Notes: generated by a model not told the origin, from the letters alone. Positions 32,556 to 41,158 are shown, counted from the first letter of the stretch. The stretch is DNA of 49,930 nucleotides from Lentisphaerota bacterium (GCA_016873715.1 VGWF01000015.1:1-49930), one strand, 5' to 3'. A program made the numbers and translations.

Positions 32556-33944
32556 TCAGGGCTTCTTCACGCGGAAGTTGCGGAAGGCGACGGGATCGTT
32601 GTGGCCGGCGAAGCCGATGTGGCCGGTCTTGCGATCGAGCCCCTTCGGAACGACGGGCAGCTTGGAGCGGTCGATCGTGTCGATGTCGACGTCGAGGATC
32701 TTCGTCCCGTTGAGCGTCACCCGGATCCGCTGGCCCTCGACGCGGATCTCCTCGGTGTTCCAGACGCCGGGCTCGCGCAGGTAGCCGGGCTTGGCCCCGG
32801 CGCAGTGGTAGAGCGAACCGTGATACTGGTAGGACTTGAGCGGCGTCTTCGACTTCGCGTTGTAGCCGTCGTTGTCGATCACCTGGATCTCGAGCCCCTG
32901 CGACGCCGATCCGCCGGTCGGCGGCGTGCGCAGCGCGATGCCGTTGTTCCCCGCGGGCGGAAGCTTGAACTCGAACCGGAGCACCATGTCGCCGTACTCC
33001 TCCTTCGACAGGAGGTCGCCGCCCTTGCCCGGCTTGCAGACGATGCAGCCGTCCTTCACCTCGTAGTTGTCCACCGCGCCCTGCCAGTTCGAGAGGTCCG
33101 TGCCGTTGTCGAGCCGCGTGAAGCCCTCCTCGCCCGCCGCCAGCATCCGGTTCGCCTCGTCCGCGCCGATCTCGCGGATGTAGACGTTCCGCCACCGGAT
33201 CTCGCTGCCGTGCGTCTGGAGCTGGATCGGACCCCTCGCGAAGATCGGGTCGACCATCGCGTTCGGATCGGTGATCTCGCCGGCCTTCTTCGCCTTCTGG
33301 AACGCGGCGCGGGCGAAGTAATTCTCCATGACGGCGTTGTCGACCACCGTCTCGCCGTTGAAGACCACGGTCACGCGCTCGCCGACCATCGTGATCTTGA
33401 AGAGGTTCCACTCGCCGAACGGCTTGTCCATGCGCTTCGACGGATCCTTGCCCGGCGCGCCGGGGCTGTTGTTCCAGAGACCGCCCGAGCCCTTGTCCTG
33501 CCCGAGACCGCGCGGATCGCCCTTCGTGCTGTCCCAGATCTGCACCTGCGGGACGCCGCGCAGGTAGACGCCGCTGTCGCCGTCGGGCAGGGCCTTGTAC
33601 TCGACCCACAGCTCGAAATCGCCGTAATCCTTCTCCGTCGTCAGGTAGAGCCCGCGCCCGTCGTTGACGATCTCGCCGTCCTCGACCTTCCAATGCGCGC
33701 GGATGTGGTCGCCGCCGGCCTTGCCGTCCAATCCGCCCTCGACGGACTTCTTCCCGTAGTCGGCGCGAGCCTCGGGCGTCATCTTCCCCAGCTCGGACGG
33801 ATCGCGCGTGCCCCATCCGTACCAGCCGGACAGGTCCTTCCCGTTGAAGAGCGCCGTGAACCCGGGCGGGGGCGTGTTGTTCTGGGCATTGGCACCCGCC
33901 GCCAGCGCGGCGAGGATGAGAAGCGACAGCAGCCGTGCGTTCAT
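32556..33944 (-). CDS. Exported protein with two DUF1080 (3-keto-disaccharide hydrolase-like) domains
   Basis: A 462-residue exported protein. A signal peptide (MNARLLSLLILAALAAGANA) precedes two concanavalin-like DUF1080 domains, residues about 30-255 (FTALFNGKDLSGWYGWG ... IWDSTKGDP ... VYIREIG) and about 265-460 (TRLDNGTDLSNWQGAV ... LEIQVIDNDG ... VAFRNFRVKKP). DUF1080 proteins have been linked to hydrolysis of 3-keto-disaccharides; whether both domains are active is unknown. GGGAG 8 nt before the ATG fixes the start. A 393-bp mobile-like element lies in the 500-nt region upstream. Confidence 0.9.
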   Translation of the reverse strand: MNARLLSLLILAALAAGANAQNNTPPPGFTALFNGKDLSGWYGWGTRDPSELGKMTPEARADYGKKSVEGGLDGKAGGDHIRAHWKVEDGEIVNDGRGLYLTTEKDYGDFELWVEYKALPDGDSGVYLRGVPQVQIWDSTKGDPRGLGQDKGSGGLWNNSPGAPGKDPSKRMDKPFGEWNLFKITMVGERVTVVFNGETVVDNAVMENYFARAAFQKAKKAGEITDPNAMVDPIFARGPIQLQTHGSEIRWRNVYIREIGADEANRMLAAGEEGFTRLDNGTDLSNWQGAVDNYEVKDGCIVCKPGKGGDLLSKEEYGDMVLRFEFKLPPAGNNGIALRTPPTGGSASQGLEIQVIDNDGYNAKSKTPLKSYQYHGSLYHCAGAKPGYLREPGVWNTEEIRVEGQRIRVTLNGTKILDVDIDTIDRSKLPVVPKGLDRKTGHIGFAGHNDPVAFRNFRVKKP

Positions 33945-34052
33945 GATCCGGACTCCCATGGACCGCCCCGTCCGCGCCGGGCGGAGAAAGCGGGACCCGG
34001 GTCCACGATGCCGGAGAGCCGGAGGCAACGCAAGCGGAAGAACGGGCCGCCC
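33945..34052. other. Spacer between DUF1080 gene and the 393-bp element
   Basis: About 100 nt upstream of the double DUF1080 gene. Its left end carries the GGGAG ribosome site, and its right end holds the left copy of the direct repeat that flanks the element (34044-34057). Confidence 0.5.
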
Positions 34053-34445
34053 CAGGGCAGACGCATCTTCCTCGAGGTAGTGGCACCTTTCGGTCGGCAG
34101 AGCGCGGAGTGGCTGGTGGACGCTGGAGCGCTTGCGGTTGCGGGGGTGCGACGCGCACCAGGCCGGCCGGATCGCGCGGGATCCCGCCCCGCCTGCGGCG
34201 TTGCCGAAGGGGGCGCGGACACGAGTCCAGCGCCCCCTTCGTCGCCTTGCATCCGGGGCGGTCTGCCGCGTTCCCGGCCGGGCCCCTCGCGGGCTCGGGG
34301 CCACCCGGTGCGCGCCGCGGCATCGCCTTCGCCTTGATTCAAGGATCGTTCGGCTGGGATCTCTCTTTCCCGGCGATGGAAGGGGAATCCTGAGGATCCC
34401 GAGCACACGGCTCGGTTTCGACAGGAACAAGATGCGTTTGCCCTG
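34053..34445. mobile_element. 393-bp MITE-like element, copy A
   Basis: A non-coding segment almost 90 percent identical by eye to 42254-42646. Its ends are inverted: CAGGGCAGACGCATCTT (34053-34069) against AAGATGCGTTTGCCCTG (34429-34445), one mismatch in 17. It is flanked by perfect direct repeats of CGGGCCGCCC (34043-34052 and 34446-34455), which extend to 15 bp if the element's own CAGGG is counted. Inside, a strong stem GGGGGCGCGGAC/GTCC-A-GCGCCCCC with loop ACGA (about 34209-34237) is conserved in both copies. The right end touches the stop codon of DUF4159 (34461). It encodes no transposase, so it would depend on one supplied in trans. Confidence 0.85.
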
Positions 34446-34460
34446 CGGGCCGCCCCAGGG

Positions 34461-35987
34461 TCACTGCGTCAGCGCGTACATCAGGATGTTCATGCCGAGC
34501 GCGAGCGAGCCGGACTCGTCGTACCCGCGCCCGTACGGGTTCGGCGACAGCTCCCAGCCGCCGGCGAGACCGAAGGGGCTGTAGAGGACCGCGTAGTGGC
34601 CGTTCAGCTCGATCGCCTCCATCCGGGGCTCGATGCGCGACCGGCCGCCCTGCTGCGAGAGCGCGGGCGTCACGCCGACGGCCTCGACCTTGTTCGGCAG
34701 CGTGAAGATCATGTCGCCGGCCGCGACCGGCGCGAGGGGCTGGTCGGGCAGCACCTTGCGCAGCTCGCGGCGGAGCGCGGCGTCGAACGCGGCGCGACCG
34801 CAGCACGCCTCCGCGAACAGGAAGCCGCCCTTGCGCAGGTATTCCCGCAGGTTCTGCGCCTCGGCGGGCGAGAGCCGGAAGTCCTCGTGGCCCGTCATGT
34901 AGAGCAGCGGGCAGTCGAACAGCTTCGGGTCGGAGAGCCGCAGCTCGGTCAGGCCGAACTTCACCGGGACGCCGGTCTTGAGGTTGAACTGCTGCAGGAG
35001 GACCGACAACCCCTTGTGCCGGGTCTTCCATTCGCCGTCGTACACGATCTGCGCCACCGCGACCTTGCCGGCCGCCGTCGGCTCGCGGTCGATGAACTGC
35101 AGGCTCTGCGCGAGTTGCCGCGCCCAGGCCCGCTGCGCCGTCGCGTAGGCCATCAGGTTGACGCCCAGCTTGCGGGCCGAGTCGACCGCGTAGGCGCGCG
35201 TCGTGTCGACGGCGTGGCCGTCCCACGCGATCCCCATGCCCCAGCGCGACACGACCGCGATCGTGCGGCAGTTGACCGTGATGCCGTCGAGCCACGGCAG
35301 CGGCTCCGCGTAGCCGGCGTCGCGCACGCCCTGCAGGTATTCCACCCGGTCGAGGTCGTAGTACGAATGGAAGACCGCGTGGTCCGGCCCCAGCCGCTGC
35401 ACCGGCGCCTCGGGGAAGATGGCCTTGAGCTCGGCGATGGCGGAGTCGTAGAACGGCTTCGAGCCGCCGCCGGCGTCGTAGATGATCATGCCGCCGCCCA
35501 GCAGGTACTGCCGCAGCCGCGCGCGCTCCTCGGGCGAGTGCGTGATGCGGAAATGGCCGGTGCGGTAGAGGATCGGATTCCGCTCGGCGTTGGTGTCGAT
35601 CTCCGCCAGCGACTTCGCCTCGCAGGAGAGGTGAACGTCCATCATGGACTTCATCCCCTTGAGGAGGTTGTTCACGTCGTCCGGGCGCGAGGCCCAGTCG
35701 AGAAGGCCCTTGTCGGACTTGATCTTCGTGAACATCACCGGCGGATTGGGCGGGTTCTTCTTCTCCGACCGCGCCTGCGGAACGACCGGCGGCGGAGGGT
35801 ACGGGATGTAGGACTCGCCCGACGACATCCGCGCCGGCGGCGGGGGCGGCGGCGCGCCGACGATCGGCGCCACGAAGCCCGGTTCGTCGGATCCGTCGCC
35901 CTCGAAGAGCATGTAGCCGCGCGCGGGCGCGATCGCCATCGCCGCCAGCGCCACCACGACCAGCCCCGGAATGAAGCGCCGTTTCAT
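34461..35987 (-). CDS. Exported DUF4159-domain protein
   Basis: A 508-residue protein. The start at 35987 is fixed by GGGGAGGC upstream and by the signal peptide (MKRRFIPGLVVVALAAMAIA). A Pro-rich spacer (PPPPPP near residue 48) precedes two DUF4159 domains, about 85-285 and 295-505, each ending in a glutamine-amidotransferase-like (flavodoxin/ThuA-type) pattern: LRQYLLGGGMIIYDAGGG and LREYLRKGGFLFAEACCGR. DUF4159 proteins are common in planctomycetes and relatives and often occur beside MoxR/VWA gene clusters; no function is established, and none of those partners is here. It is followed downstream by element copy A. Confidence 0.85.
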   Translation of the reverse strand: MKRRFIPGLVVVALAAMAIAPARGYMLFEGDGSDEPGFVAPIVGAPPPPPPARMSSGESYIPYPPPPVVPQARSEKKNPPNPPVMFTKIKSDKGLLDWASRPDDVNNLLKGMKSMMDVHLSCEAKSLAEIDTNAERNPILYRTGHFRITHSPEERARLRQYLLGGGMIIYDAGGGSKPFYDSAIAELKAIFPEAPVQRLGPDHAVFHSYYDLDRVEYLQGVRDAGYAEPLPWLDGITVNCRTIAVVSRWGMGIAWDGHAVDTTRAYAVDSARKLGVNLMAYATAQRAWARQLAQSLQFIDREPTAAGKVAVAQIVYDGEWKTRHKGLSVLLQQFNLKTGVPVKFGLTELRLSDPKLFDCPLLYMTGHEDFRLSPAEAQNLREYLRKGGFLFAEACCGRAAFDAALRRELRKVLPDQPLAPVAAGDMIFTLPNKVEAVGVTPALSQQGGRSRIEPRMEAIELNGHYAVLYSPFGLAGGWELSPNPYGRGYDESGSLALGMNILMYALTQ

Positions 35988-36004
35988 GACACGCCTCCCC
36001 GCCC

Positions 36005-36478
36005 TCACCGGGCGGTTCGATCCACTTCCTTGAGCAGTTCCTTCCCCGCCTTCGGCGAGGCCCGGTCCTTGAATTGCAGCAGCGCCGGGTTCACGACGAA
36101 CACATCCGCCTTCGGCCCCCTCAGCACGATCAGCCGGCCGCGCGTCGCCACCGTGTCGCCCGGCTGCAGCGTCTTCGCCAGTTCCACGGACTGCCGGCTG
36201 TCGGTCACGAAGATCACGAGGATGTCCGAACTGGGCTCGGTGGTCTGGAGCGTCATCGCACCCCTGTCGTCGGGACCGGCGACGGAGACGACCCGCATGA
36301 AGCGAAACGTGTGCAGAAGGTTCGTGTGCGCGGCCGCGAGGGCCGGCCGCGCCTTCGCGTCGGCTCCCTGCCATTCGAGCGCGAAATCGTTCCCGTTCCG
36401 CACGGCCTCGGCCCGCGCGCCGAACGCCGCGGCGAGGGCCAGCGCCCCCGCCGCCCACGCTGGGCGGACATCCATCAT
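36005..36478 (-). CDS. Small exported protein of unknown function
   Basis: A 157-residue protein with a signal peptide (MMDVRPAWAAGALALAAAFG). The mature part is beta-rich (MRVVSVAGPDDRGAMTLQTT, ILVIFVTDS, LIVLRGPKADVFVVNPALL), suggesting a small OB-like or sandwich domain; no family is recognised. A GTG at 36484 overlaps the stop of the upstream TIM-barrel gene as GTGA and would add two residues, so the true start may be there with translational coupling. It ends 17 nt before DUF4159 begins, so TIM barrel, this gene and DUF4159 form one operon. Confidence 0.75.
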   Translation of the reverse strand: MMDVRPAWAAGALALAAAFGARAEAVRNGNDFALEWQGADAKARPALAAAHTNLLHTFRFMRVVSVAGPDDRGAMTLQTTEPSSDILVIFVTDSRQSVELAKTLQPGDTVATRGRLIVLRGPKADVFVVNPALLQFKDRASPKAGKELLKEVDRTAR

Positions 36479-36480
36479 CG

Positions 36481-37518
36481 TCACCGCCCGCCGGTCAGGC
36501 GCCGGAGGACGATCCGCTCGAGTTCCTCGTAGTCCCGCGCCTTGAGCAGCGGCTCCACGACACGGTCCTCCAGGCTCCGCGAAATGTCCAGCAGGCGCAG
36601 GAACATTTCGCGGCTGTTGGACAGGTGCTTGTGGGCCAGCCCCTTCTTCTGCGTCCGCATCGCCTTGACGTCCAGGCCCACCCATTCCCCGCGGCGGCCG
36701 AAGCCGTGGCGGTCGAGGATGCGCACCTGGTTGAAGGCGCGGCGCAGGTCGACGGCCCCGAAGGTCTTGTCCTCGTCGAACTTCAGCCCGTTCTGGTCGT
36801 TCAGGTGCACGGTCCAGAGCTTGTCGAACGACAGCGCGAAGCCCATCTCGTCCGACGGATCCAACCCGGCGAGGATCGCGTGGGCGCTCTCGATGTTGAC
36901 GCCGACGCGCGACGGATCGATCGACCGGTAGCCCAGCGCGATCGCGTGGCCGGTGGTCGGCAGGTACGCATGGTCCATCGGCTCGTTCGGCTTCGGCTCG
37001 ATCGCGATCCGGATCTTCTTGTTGTAGGCGAGCATGTCGTCGATCGCCTCGAGCAGCCGGTTCGTCGCGGCCACGCTGTCCTTCGCCTCGCGGATGTAGG
37101 TCCCCTCGCGCGCCAGCCACAACACGATCAGCCGCGTGCCCAGCGCATCGGCGATGTCGATCGCCTTGCGCGAGCGGTCGCGCGCGTACAGGCGGGCCTT
37201 GCGGTCGTTCGACGTGTAGGCGCCGTCGATCGTCATCGGGCTCTCCCACAGGCGCGGCGCGACGAACTCCGCCTTCAGTCCGTGGCGGTCGAGGGCCCGC
37301 TTGCAGTCCGCCGCCTGCGCCGCGATCTTCGCCGGGGAGAAACGGTCAAGCCCGGGGACCGCATCGTCGTCGTGGAACTGGACCGCGCCGAACCCGAGCT
37401 TCCGATAGGCCTTCAGCTTTACGTTGAAGGGGATCTTCTCGCGAACCATGGGGCCGAAGGGATCGGCGCCCTCGTGCAGGTTCCACGGACCGAACGAAAA
37501 ACGGAACACGCCTTTCAT
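36481..37518 (-). CDS. Xylose-isomerase-like TIM barrel
   Basis: A 345-residue cytoplasmic TIM barrel of the sugar isomerase type (no signal peptide, unlike the 17489 gene). Candidate metal ligands are in IAIEPKPNEP (Glu), VGVNIESAHA (Glu, His), TVHLNDQNGLKFDED (His, Asp), and the early FHDDD. This resembles xylose isomerase and L-rhamnose isomerase relatives; the exact substrate cannot be given. The ATG at 37518 follows AGGAGCGACG. It heads the operon with the small exported protein and DUF4159, and is divergent from the methyltransferase gene. Confidence 0.85.
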   Translation of the reverse strand: MKGVFRFSFGPWNLHEGADPFGPMVREKIPFNVKLKAYRKLGFGAVQFHDDDAVPGLDRFSPAKIAAQAADCKRALDRHGLKAEFVAPRLWESPMTIDGAYTSNDRKARLYARDRSRKAIDIADALGTRLIVLWLAREGTYIREAKDSVAATNRLLEAIDDMLAYNKKIRIAIEPKPNEPMDHAYLPTTGHAIALGYRSIDPSRVGVNIESAHAILAGLDPSDEMGFALSFDKLWTVHLNDQNGLKFDEDKTFGAVDLRRAFNQVRILDRHGFGRRGEWVGLDVKAMRTQKKGLAHKHLSNSREMFLRLLDISRSLEDRVVEPLLKARDYEELERIVLRRLTGGR

Positions 37519-37774
37519 CGTCGCTCCTCCGGGTGGTTGCCCGCATCATGGCACGCCACCGGCCCGCAATCCAGCCCCGAAACGCTCCCCGCACCCGTCC
37601 CGGCCGTGCGCCCGTCGCCCCGCGCCCCCTCCAGGCGTCCAACCCTTGGAAACGCCCCGCGGAGGCGCGTCCAAGCCTTGGACGCTGTCGGTCCGTCGTT
37701 GTAACGATCGCTACGACGAATGGACGATGCGGCCGCGCTCCGCGGGACGGCGCGGATGCGGTAAGATGCGGGGC
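37519..37774. other. Divergent intergenic stretch with paired palindromes
   Basis: Between divergent TIM-barrel and methyltransferase genes. It holds two TTGGA palindromes (listed separately) and a -10-like TAAGAT (37762-37767) 7 nt before the methyltransferase ATG, for which I find no good -35. Confidence 0.5.
37638..37685. repeat. Paired TTGGA palindromes, locus 2
   Basis: TCCAACCCTTGGAA (37638-37651), identical to the 14-mer at 8238-8251, and GCGTCCAAGCCTTGGACGC (37667-37685), a palindrome with 9-bp arms. Centres are about 31-32 bp apart, as at locus 1. Confidence 0.75.
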
Positions 37775-38968
37775 ATGAGCGATGCGATCCGCGGGTTTAT
37801 CGAAGCGTGCCGCGCAGCCCTCGCGGCCGGCACGTGGGCGAAGCTGACGCTCGGCGCGCACCGCGGCGCGGACGCGACGCTGCGGAACGTCATCGTGCAG
37901 CCCGTCGCCCTGCGGTCCGGCGACCGCCTCTCGTTCGTGTACCGTCACGCCACGCGGGATGTGACGAAGAACCTCCCCCCCGGGGAGGGACTCGCGCGGG
38001 TCTCCGAACTCCTCGCGACGGACTTCGGCGGCGCCCACCTCTTCACCACCGAGGCCGAGATCGAACTGCAGCCCGCACGGGGCCGGTCGGCGGCGCGCGT
38101 CATCCGCCGCCCCCCGCGCCACGACGCGCCGGCCCCGGACACGCACGACCACGCCCGGGTGCGGCCCATCGATCCCGCCGGCGCGGCGTGGCTGCGCACG
38201 CTCGGCGTCGTCAACGCCGCCGGCCGCCCCCGCGACGGCATGTCGGGGAAGCTCCGGCAGATCGAGAAGTTCGCGGAGATCCTGCTCCACCATGTCGCGG
38301 AGATCCCGCCGCGCGGCGACCGCTCGCTCGCGGTCGTCGACATGGGCTGCGGCAAGGGCTACCTCACGTTCGCCGCCTTCGAGGTCCTCCACTCGGCCGG
38401 CTGGACCCCGCTCCGCGTCACGGGCGTCGAGCGCCGCGCGGACCTGGTCGACGCCTGCAACCGGGCCGCGGCGGAGCACGGCCTCGACGGACTGGCCTTC
38501 ACCCGGGGAGACGTCGCATCGACGCCGCTCGACCGGGCCGACATCCTCGTCGCCCTCCACGCCTGCGACACGGCCACCGACGACGCGCTGGCCAAGGGAA
38601 TCGCCGCCGGCGCCTCGCTGATCCTCGCCTCCCCCTGCTGCCACAAGGAGGTGCGCCGCGGCCTCCGCCCTCCCGCGATTCTCGATCCGGCCCTGCGGCA
38701 CGGGATCCTGCTCGACCGCCACGCGGAACTCGTGACCGACGCCGTGCGCGCATCGCTCCTCGAGTGGGCGGGATACGATGTGAAGGTCTTCGAGTTCGTC
38801 TCGACCGAGCACACGGCCAAGAATCTCATGATCGCCGCCGTCCGCCGTCCCGGCCCCGCCCGCACCGACGCGGCCGCCCACGCGATCCGCGATTTCGCCG
38901 CCTTCCACGGCCTTCGGCGCCAGCGCCTCGCGGAGCATCTCGGATTCACGCTGGACCCGGCCCCGTGA
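37775..38968 (+). CDS. SAM-dependent methyltransferase (METTL25/GSTCD-like domain)
   Basis: A 397-residue protein. An N-terminal domain (1-140) precedes a Rossmann-fold methyltransferase with the SAM motif VVDMGCGKGYLTFAAFEVL near residue 190. A later signature HACDTATDDALAKGI and SPCCHKEVR near 270-290 is typical of the group that includes METTL25 and bacterial rRNA/tRNA-methyltransferase-like proteins. The substrate is unknown, perhaps RNA. The start at 37775 is 7 nt after TAAGAT and no Shine-Dalgarno is seen, consistent with a leaderless message. It converges on the ACT gene, with a tandem repeat between. Confidence 0.85.
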   Translation: MSDAIRGFIEACRAALAAGTWAKLTLGAHRGADATLRNVIVQPVALRSGDRLSFVYRHATRDVTKNLPPGEGLARVSELLATDFGGAHLFTTEAEIELQPARGRSAARVIRRPPRHDAPAPDTHDHARVRPIDPAGAAWLRTLGVVNAAGRPRDGMSGKLRQIEKFAEILLHHVAEIPPRGDRSLAVVDMGCGKGYLTFAAFEVLHSAGWTPLRVTGVERRADLVDACNRAAAEHGLDGLAFTRGDVASTPLDRADILVALHACDTATDDALAKGIAAGASLILASPCCHKEVRRGLRPPAILDPALRHGILLDRHAELVTDAVRASLLEWAGYDVKVFEFVSTEHTAKNLMIAAVRRPGPARTDAAAHAIRDFAAFHGLRRQRLAEHLGFTLDPAP

Positions 38969-39197
38969 CGGACGGGGGGAGACGCACCCGAAGCGGCGTT
39001 CCTTCGCGGGCCCCGTTCACGGCCGCGGTGGCACGCGGCCCGCCCGATCCTCTTCCGGAGCAAGGAAGGTACGCCCACGGACGGTGGGAGGCACCCGAAG
39101 CGGTGTTGCTTCGCGGGCTCCGTTCACGGCCGCGGTGGAACGCGGCCCGCCCGATCCTGTTCCGGAGCAAGGAAGGTCCGCCCACGGACGGTGGACG
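38969..39197. repeat. Tandem repeat, 107-bp period, two copies
   Basis: The unit beginning GCACCCGAAGCGG at 38984 repeats at 39091, about 95 percent identical by eye, and ends with CGCCCACGGACGGTGG; a third copy begins at about 39189 and breaks off. The unit includes an inverted pair GGCCGCG/CGCGGCC. It lies wholly between convergent genes. Confidence 0.85.
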
Positions 39198-39204
39198 CCA
39201 GCCG

Positions 39205-39262
39205 TTCCGCCGTCCCTCCCTCGCCCCCCGCCCCTCGTCCCTCGTCCCCCGCCCCTCGTCCT
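39205..39262. repeat. Pyrimidine-rich heptamer tract
   Basis: A run of 7-mers related to CCCTCGT and CCCCCGC directly after the 107-bp repeats. The same kind of tract (CCCTCGC units) is a module of the array at 48309-49930. Confidence 0.7.
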
Positions 39263-39695
39263 ACACCCTTGCGAAGAGGTCGACGGAGGAGAGGACGTTC
39301 ACCTTCGCGGCCTGGAGCGCGGCGATGGCCTTATCGGTGTCGTCGAAGCGGAAGACGAGGATGCCCCGCCCGCCGCTCTTGATGGTGAAGGCGTACATGT
39401 ACTCGACGCTCAGGCCGCCCTTCTCCGCGACGGCGAGGATCCTCGCCAGCCCGCCGGGCTCGTCGGAGACCTCGACCGCCAGCACGGAGCTCGTCTTGAC
39501 GACGAAGCCCTTCGCGCCGAGCGCCGCCCGAGCGCGGTCGACGTCCTTCACGATCAGCCGCAGGATGCCGAACTTCTCCGTGTCGGCCAGCGACAGCGTC
39601 GTGATGTTGATCCCCTCGCCCGAGAGCGTCTCGCACAGTTCGCGTAGGCGGCCCGGGCGGTTCTCCAGGAACACCGAGAGTTGCGTCAGTTTCAT
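39261..39695 (-). CDS. Two-ACT-domain amino-acid-binding protein
   Basis: A 144-residue protein made of two ACT domains: residues 1-70 (TQLSVFLENRPGRLRELCET) and 71-140 (SVLAVEVSDEPGGLARILAV). It matches the small ACT protein commonly found next to phenylacetate-CoA ligase genes, where it may sense an aromatic amino acid or a related acid. It lies 11 nt downstream of paaK on the same strand. No catalytic residues are expected. Confidence 0.88.
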   Translation of the reverse strand: MKLTQLSVFLENRPGRLRELCETLSGEGINITTLSLADTEKFGILRLIVKDVDRARAALGAKGFVVKTSSVLAVEVSDEPGGLARILAVAEKGGLSVEYMYAFTIKSGGRGILVFRFDDTDKAIAALQAAKVNVLSSVDLFARV

Positions 39696-39706
39696 GGTCG
39701 TCCTCC

Positions 39707-41041
39707 TCAGCCGTTGCGCTTGTCCAGCACCCGTTTCGCCTTGCCCTGGCTCCGCTCGATCGTGTTCGGCTCGACGAGCCGGACCCCGACGCGGATGCCG
39801 AGGGTGTGCTCGACCGACTTCGCCAGCTTGGCCTCCAGGGTCTCGAGTTCGCGCACGCGGTCGCCGAAGACATCCGCGGTGACCTCGACCCGGACCTCCA
39901 TCTGGTCCAGCCCGCCCTCGCGGGTGAGCACGATCTGGTAATGGGGCACGGTGCTCTCGACGGCCAGCAGCGCGGCCTCCACCTGCGACGGGAACACGTT
40001 CACGCCGCGGATGATGAACATGTCGTCGCTGCGCCGCCCGATGCGCGCGATGCGGCGGATCGTGCGTCCGCAGGGGCACGGCTCGGCGATCACCCGGGTG
40101 ATGTCGTGCGTGCGATAGCGGATCATCGGCATCGCCTGCTTGCTCAGCGTCGTGAGGACCAGTTCGCCCTCGCCCCCGTCCGGCACGGCGGCATCGGTCT
40201 TCGGGTCGACGATCTCCAGCAGGAAATGGTCCTCGAAGATGTGGAGCCCGGCCTGCTCGCTGCATTCGATGCCGACGCCCGGTCCGATGATCTCCGAGAG
40301 GCCGTAGATGTCGTAGGCGCGGATGCCGGTGCGGTCCTGGATGAATTTCCGCATGCCCTCGGTCCACGGCTCGGCGCCGAAGATGCCGGCGCGCAGCGGG
40401 ATGTCCTTCCAGACGACGCCCATCGACTCGGCGACCTCGATCAGGTGCGTGAAGTAGCTCGGCGTGCAGCACATCGCCGTCGAGCCGAAGTCGCGCATGA
40501 CCATCACCTGCCGCTCGCTGTTGCCGCCCGAGATCGGGATCACGGTCGCGCCGAGCGCCTCCGCGCCGTAGTGCGCGCCGAGTCCGCCGGTGAACAGGCC
40601 GTAGCCGTAGGCGTTCTGGATGATGTCGCTCGCGCCGAGGCCGGCGGCGGCGAAGCTGCGGACCATCACGTTGCGCCAGACGTCGATGTCGTCCTGCGTG
40701 TAGGCGACGACGATCGGCTTGCCGGTGGTTCCGCTCGAGGCGTGCAGGCGCACGACCTCGCTCATCGGGCTGGCGAACATGCCGTAGGGATAGGTGTCGC
40801 GCAGGTCGGTCTTCACGGTGAAGGGCAGCCGGCGCACGTCGTCCAGCGTCCGCACGTCGTCCGGCTTCATGCCGAGGGCGTCCATGCGCCCGCGCGTCAG
40901 CGGGACGTTGCGGTAGGCACGCTCGACGGTTGCGCGCAGCCGCTGCAACTGGATCCGGCGCAGCGAGGGCGCCGCGAGGAAGTCCGTCGCCGCCGCCGGA
41001 TGAAAGAGGTTCTCACGGTCGTTCCACAGGTCCCGCATCAT
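39707..41041 (-). CDS. paaK: Phenylacetate-CoA ligase-like adenylate-forming enzyme
   Basis: A 444-residue PaaK-type enzyme activating an aryl acid to its CoA ester. Motifs are the P-loop SSGTTGKPIVV near residue 92, YGLSEIIGPG, and the C-terminal IRGVNVFPSQVE. A CPCGRT cysteine pair usual in PaaK proteins is present. The start at 41041 (MMRDLWN) has GGGAG 7 nt upstream; an earlier in-frame ATG at 41086 lies in non-conserved sequence. The rest of the phenylacetate (paa) pathway and indolepyruvate ferredoxin oxidoreductase genes are absent here, so its role is probably salvage of aryl acids from amino acid fermentation. Confidence 0.92.
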   Translation of the reverse strand: MMRDLWNDRENLFHPAAATDFLAAPSLRRIQLQRLRATVERAYRNVPLTRGRMDALGMKPDDVRTLDDVRRLPFTVKTDLRDTYPYGMFASPMSEVVRLHASSGTTGKPIVVAYTQDDIDVWRNVMVRSFAAAGLGASDIIQNAYGYGLFTGGLGAHYGAEALGATVIPISGGNSERQVMVMRDFGSTAMCCTPSYFTHLIEVAESMGVVWKDIPLRAGIFGAEPWTEGMRKFIQDRTGIRAYDIYGLSEIIGPGVGIECSEQAGLHIFEDHFLLEIVDPKTDAAVPDGGEGELVLTTLSKQAMPMIRYRTHDITRVIAEPCPCGRTIRRIARIGRRSDDMFIIRGVNVFPSQVEAALLAVESTVPHYQIVLTREGGLDQMEVRVEVTADVFGDRVRELETLEAKLAKSVEHTLGIRVGVRLVEPNTIERSQGKAKRVLDKRNG

Positions 41042-41146
41042 GGTCTCGCTCCCCGCGGCTCCTCCGCCGCGCGGCAAGGAAATCACAAAGGCGGGGCGGA
41101 ATCAAAGGGAACCTCGCGCCGGCTGGCGGGCGGACGGACGGGATGG

Positions 41147-41152
41147 TATGAA
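41147..41152 (+). promoter_or_regulatory. -10 box of the glycosyltransferase-like gene
   Basis: TATGAA ends 6 nt before the GTG at 41159, the same spacing as other leaderless starts in the window. The -35 position (TGGCGG, 41124-41129) is weak. Confidence 0.4.
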
Positions 41153-41158
41153 CGGCGC

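Noticed and set aside
34132-34584. Genes encoded by the 393-bp element copies
   Set aside because: Frames differ between the two copies and are broken by indels, so the shared sequence is not under protein-coding constraint.
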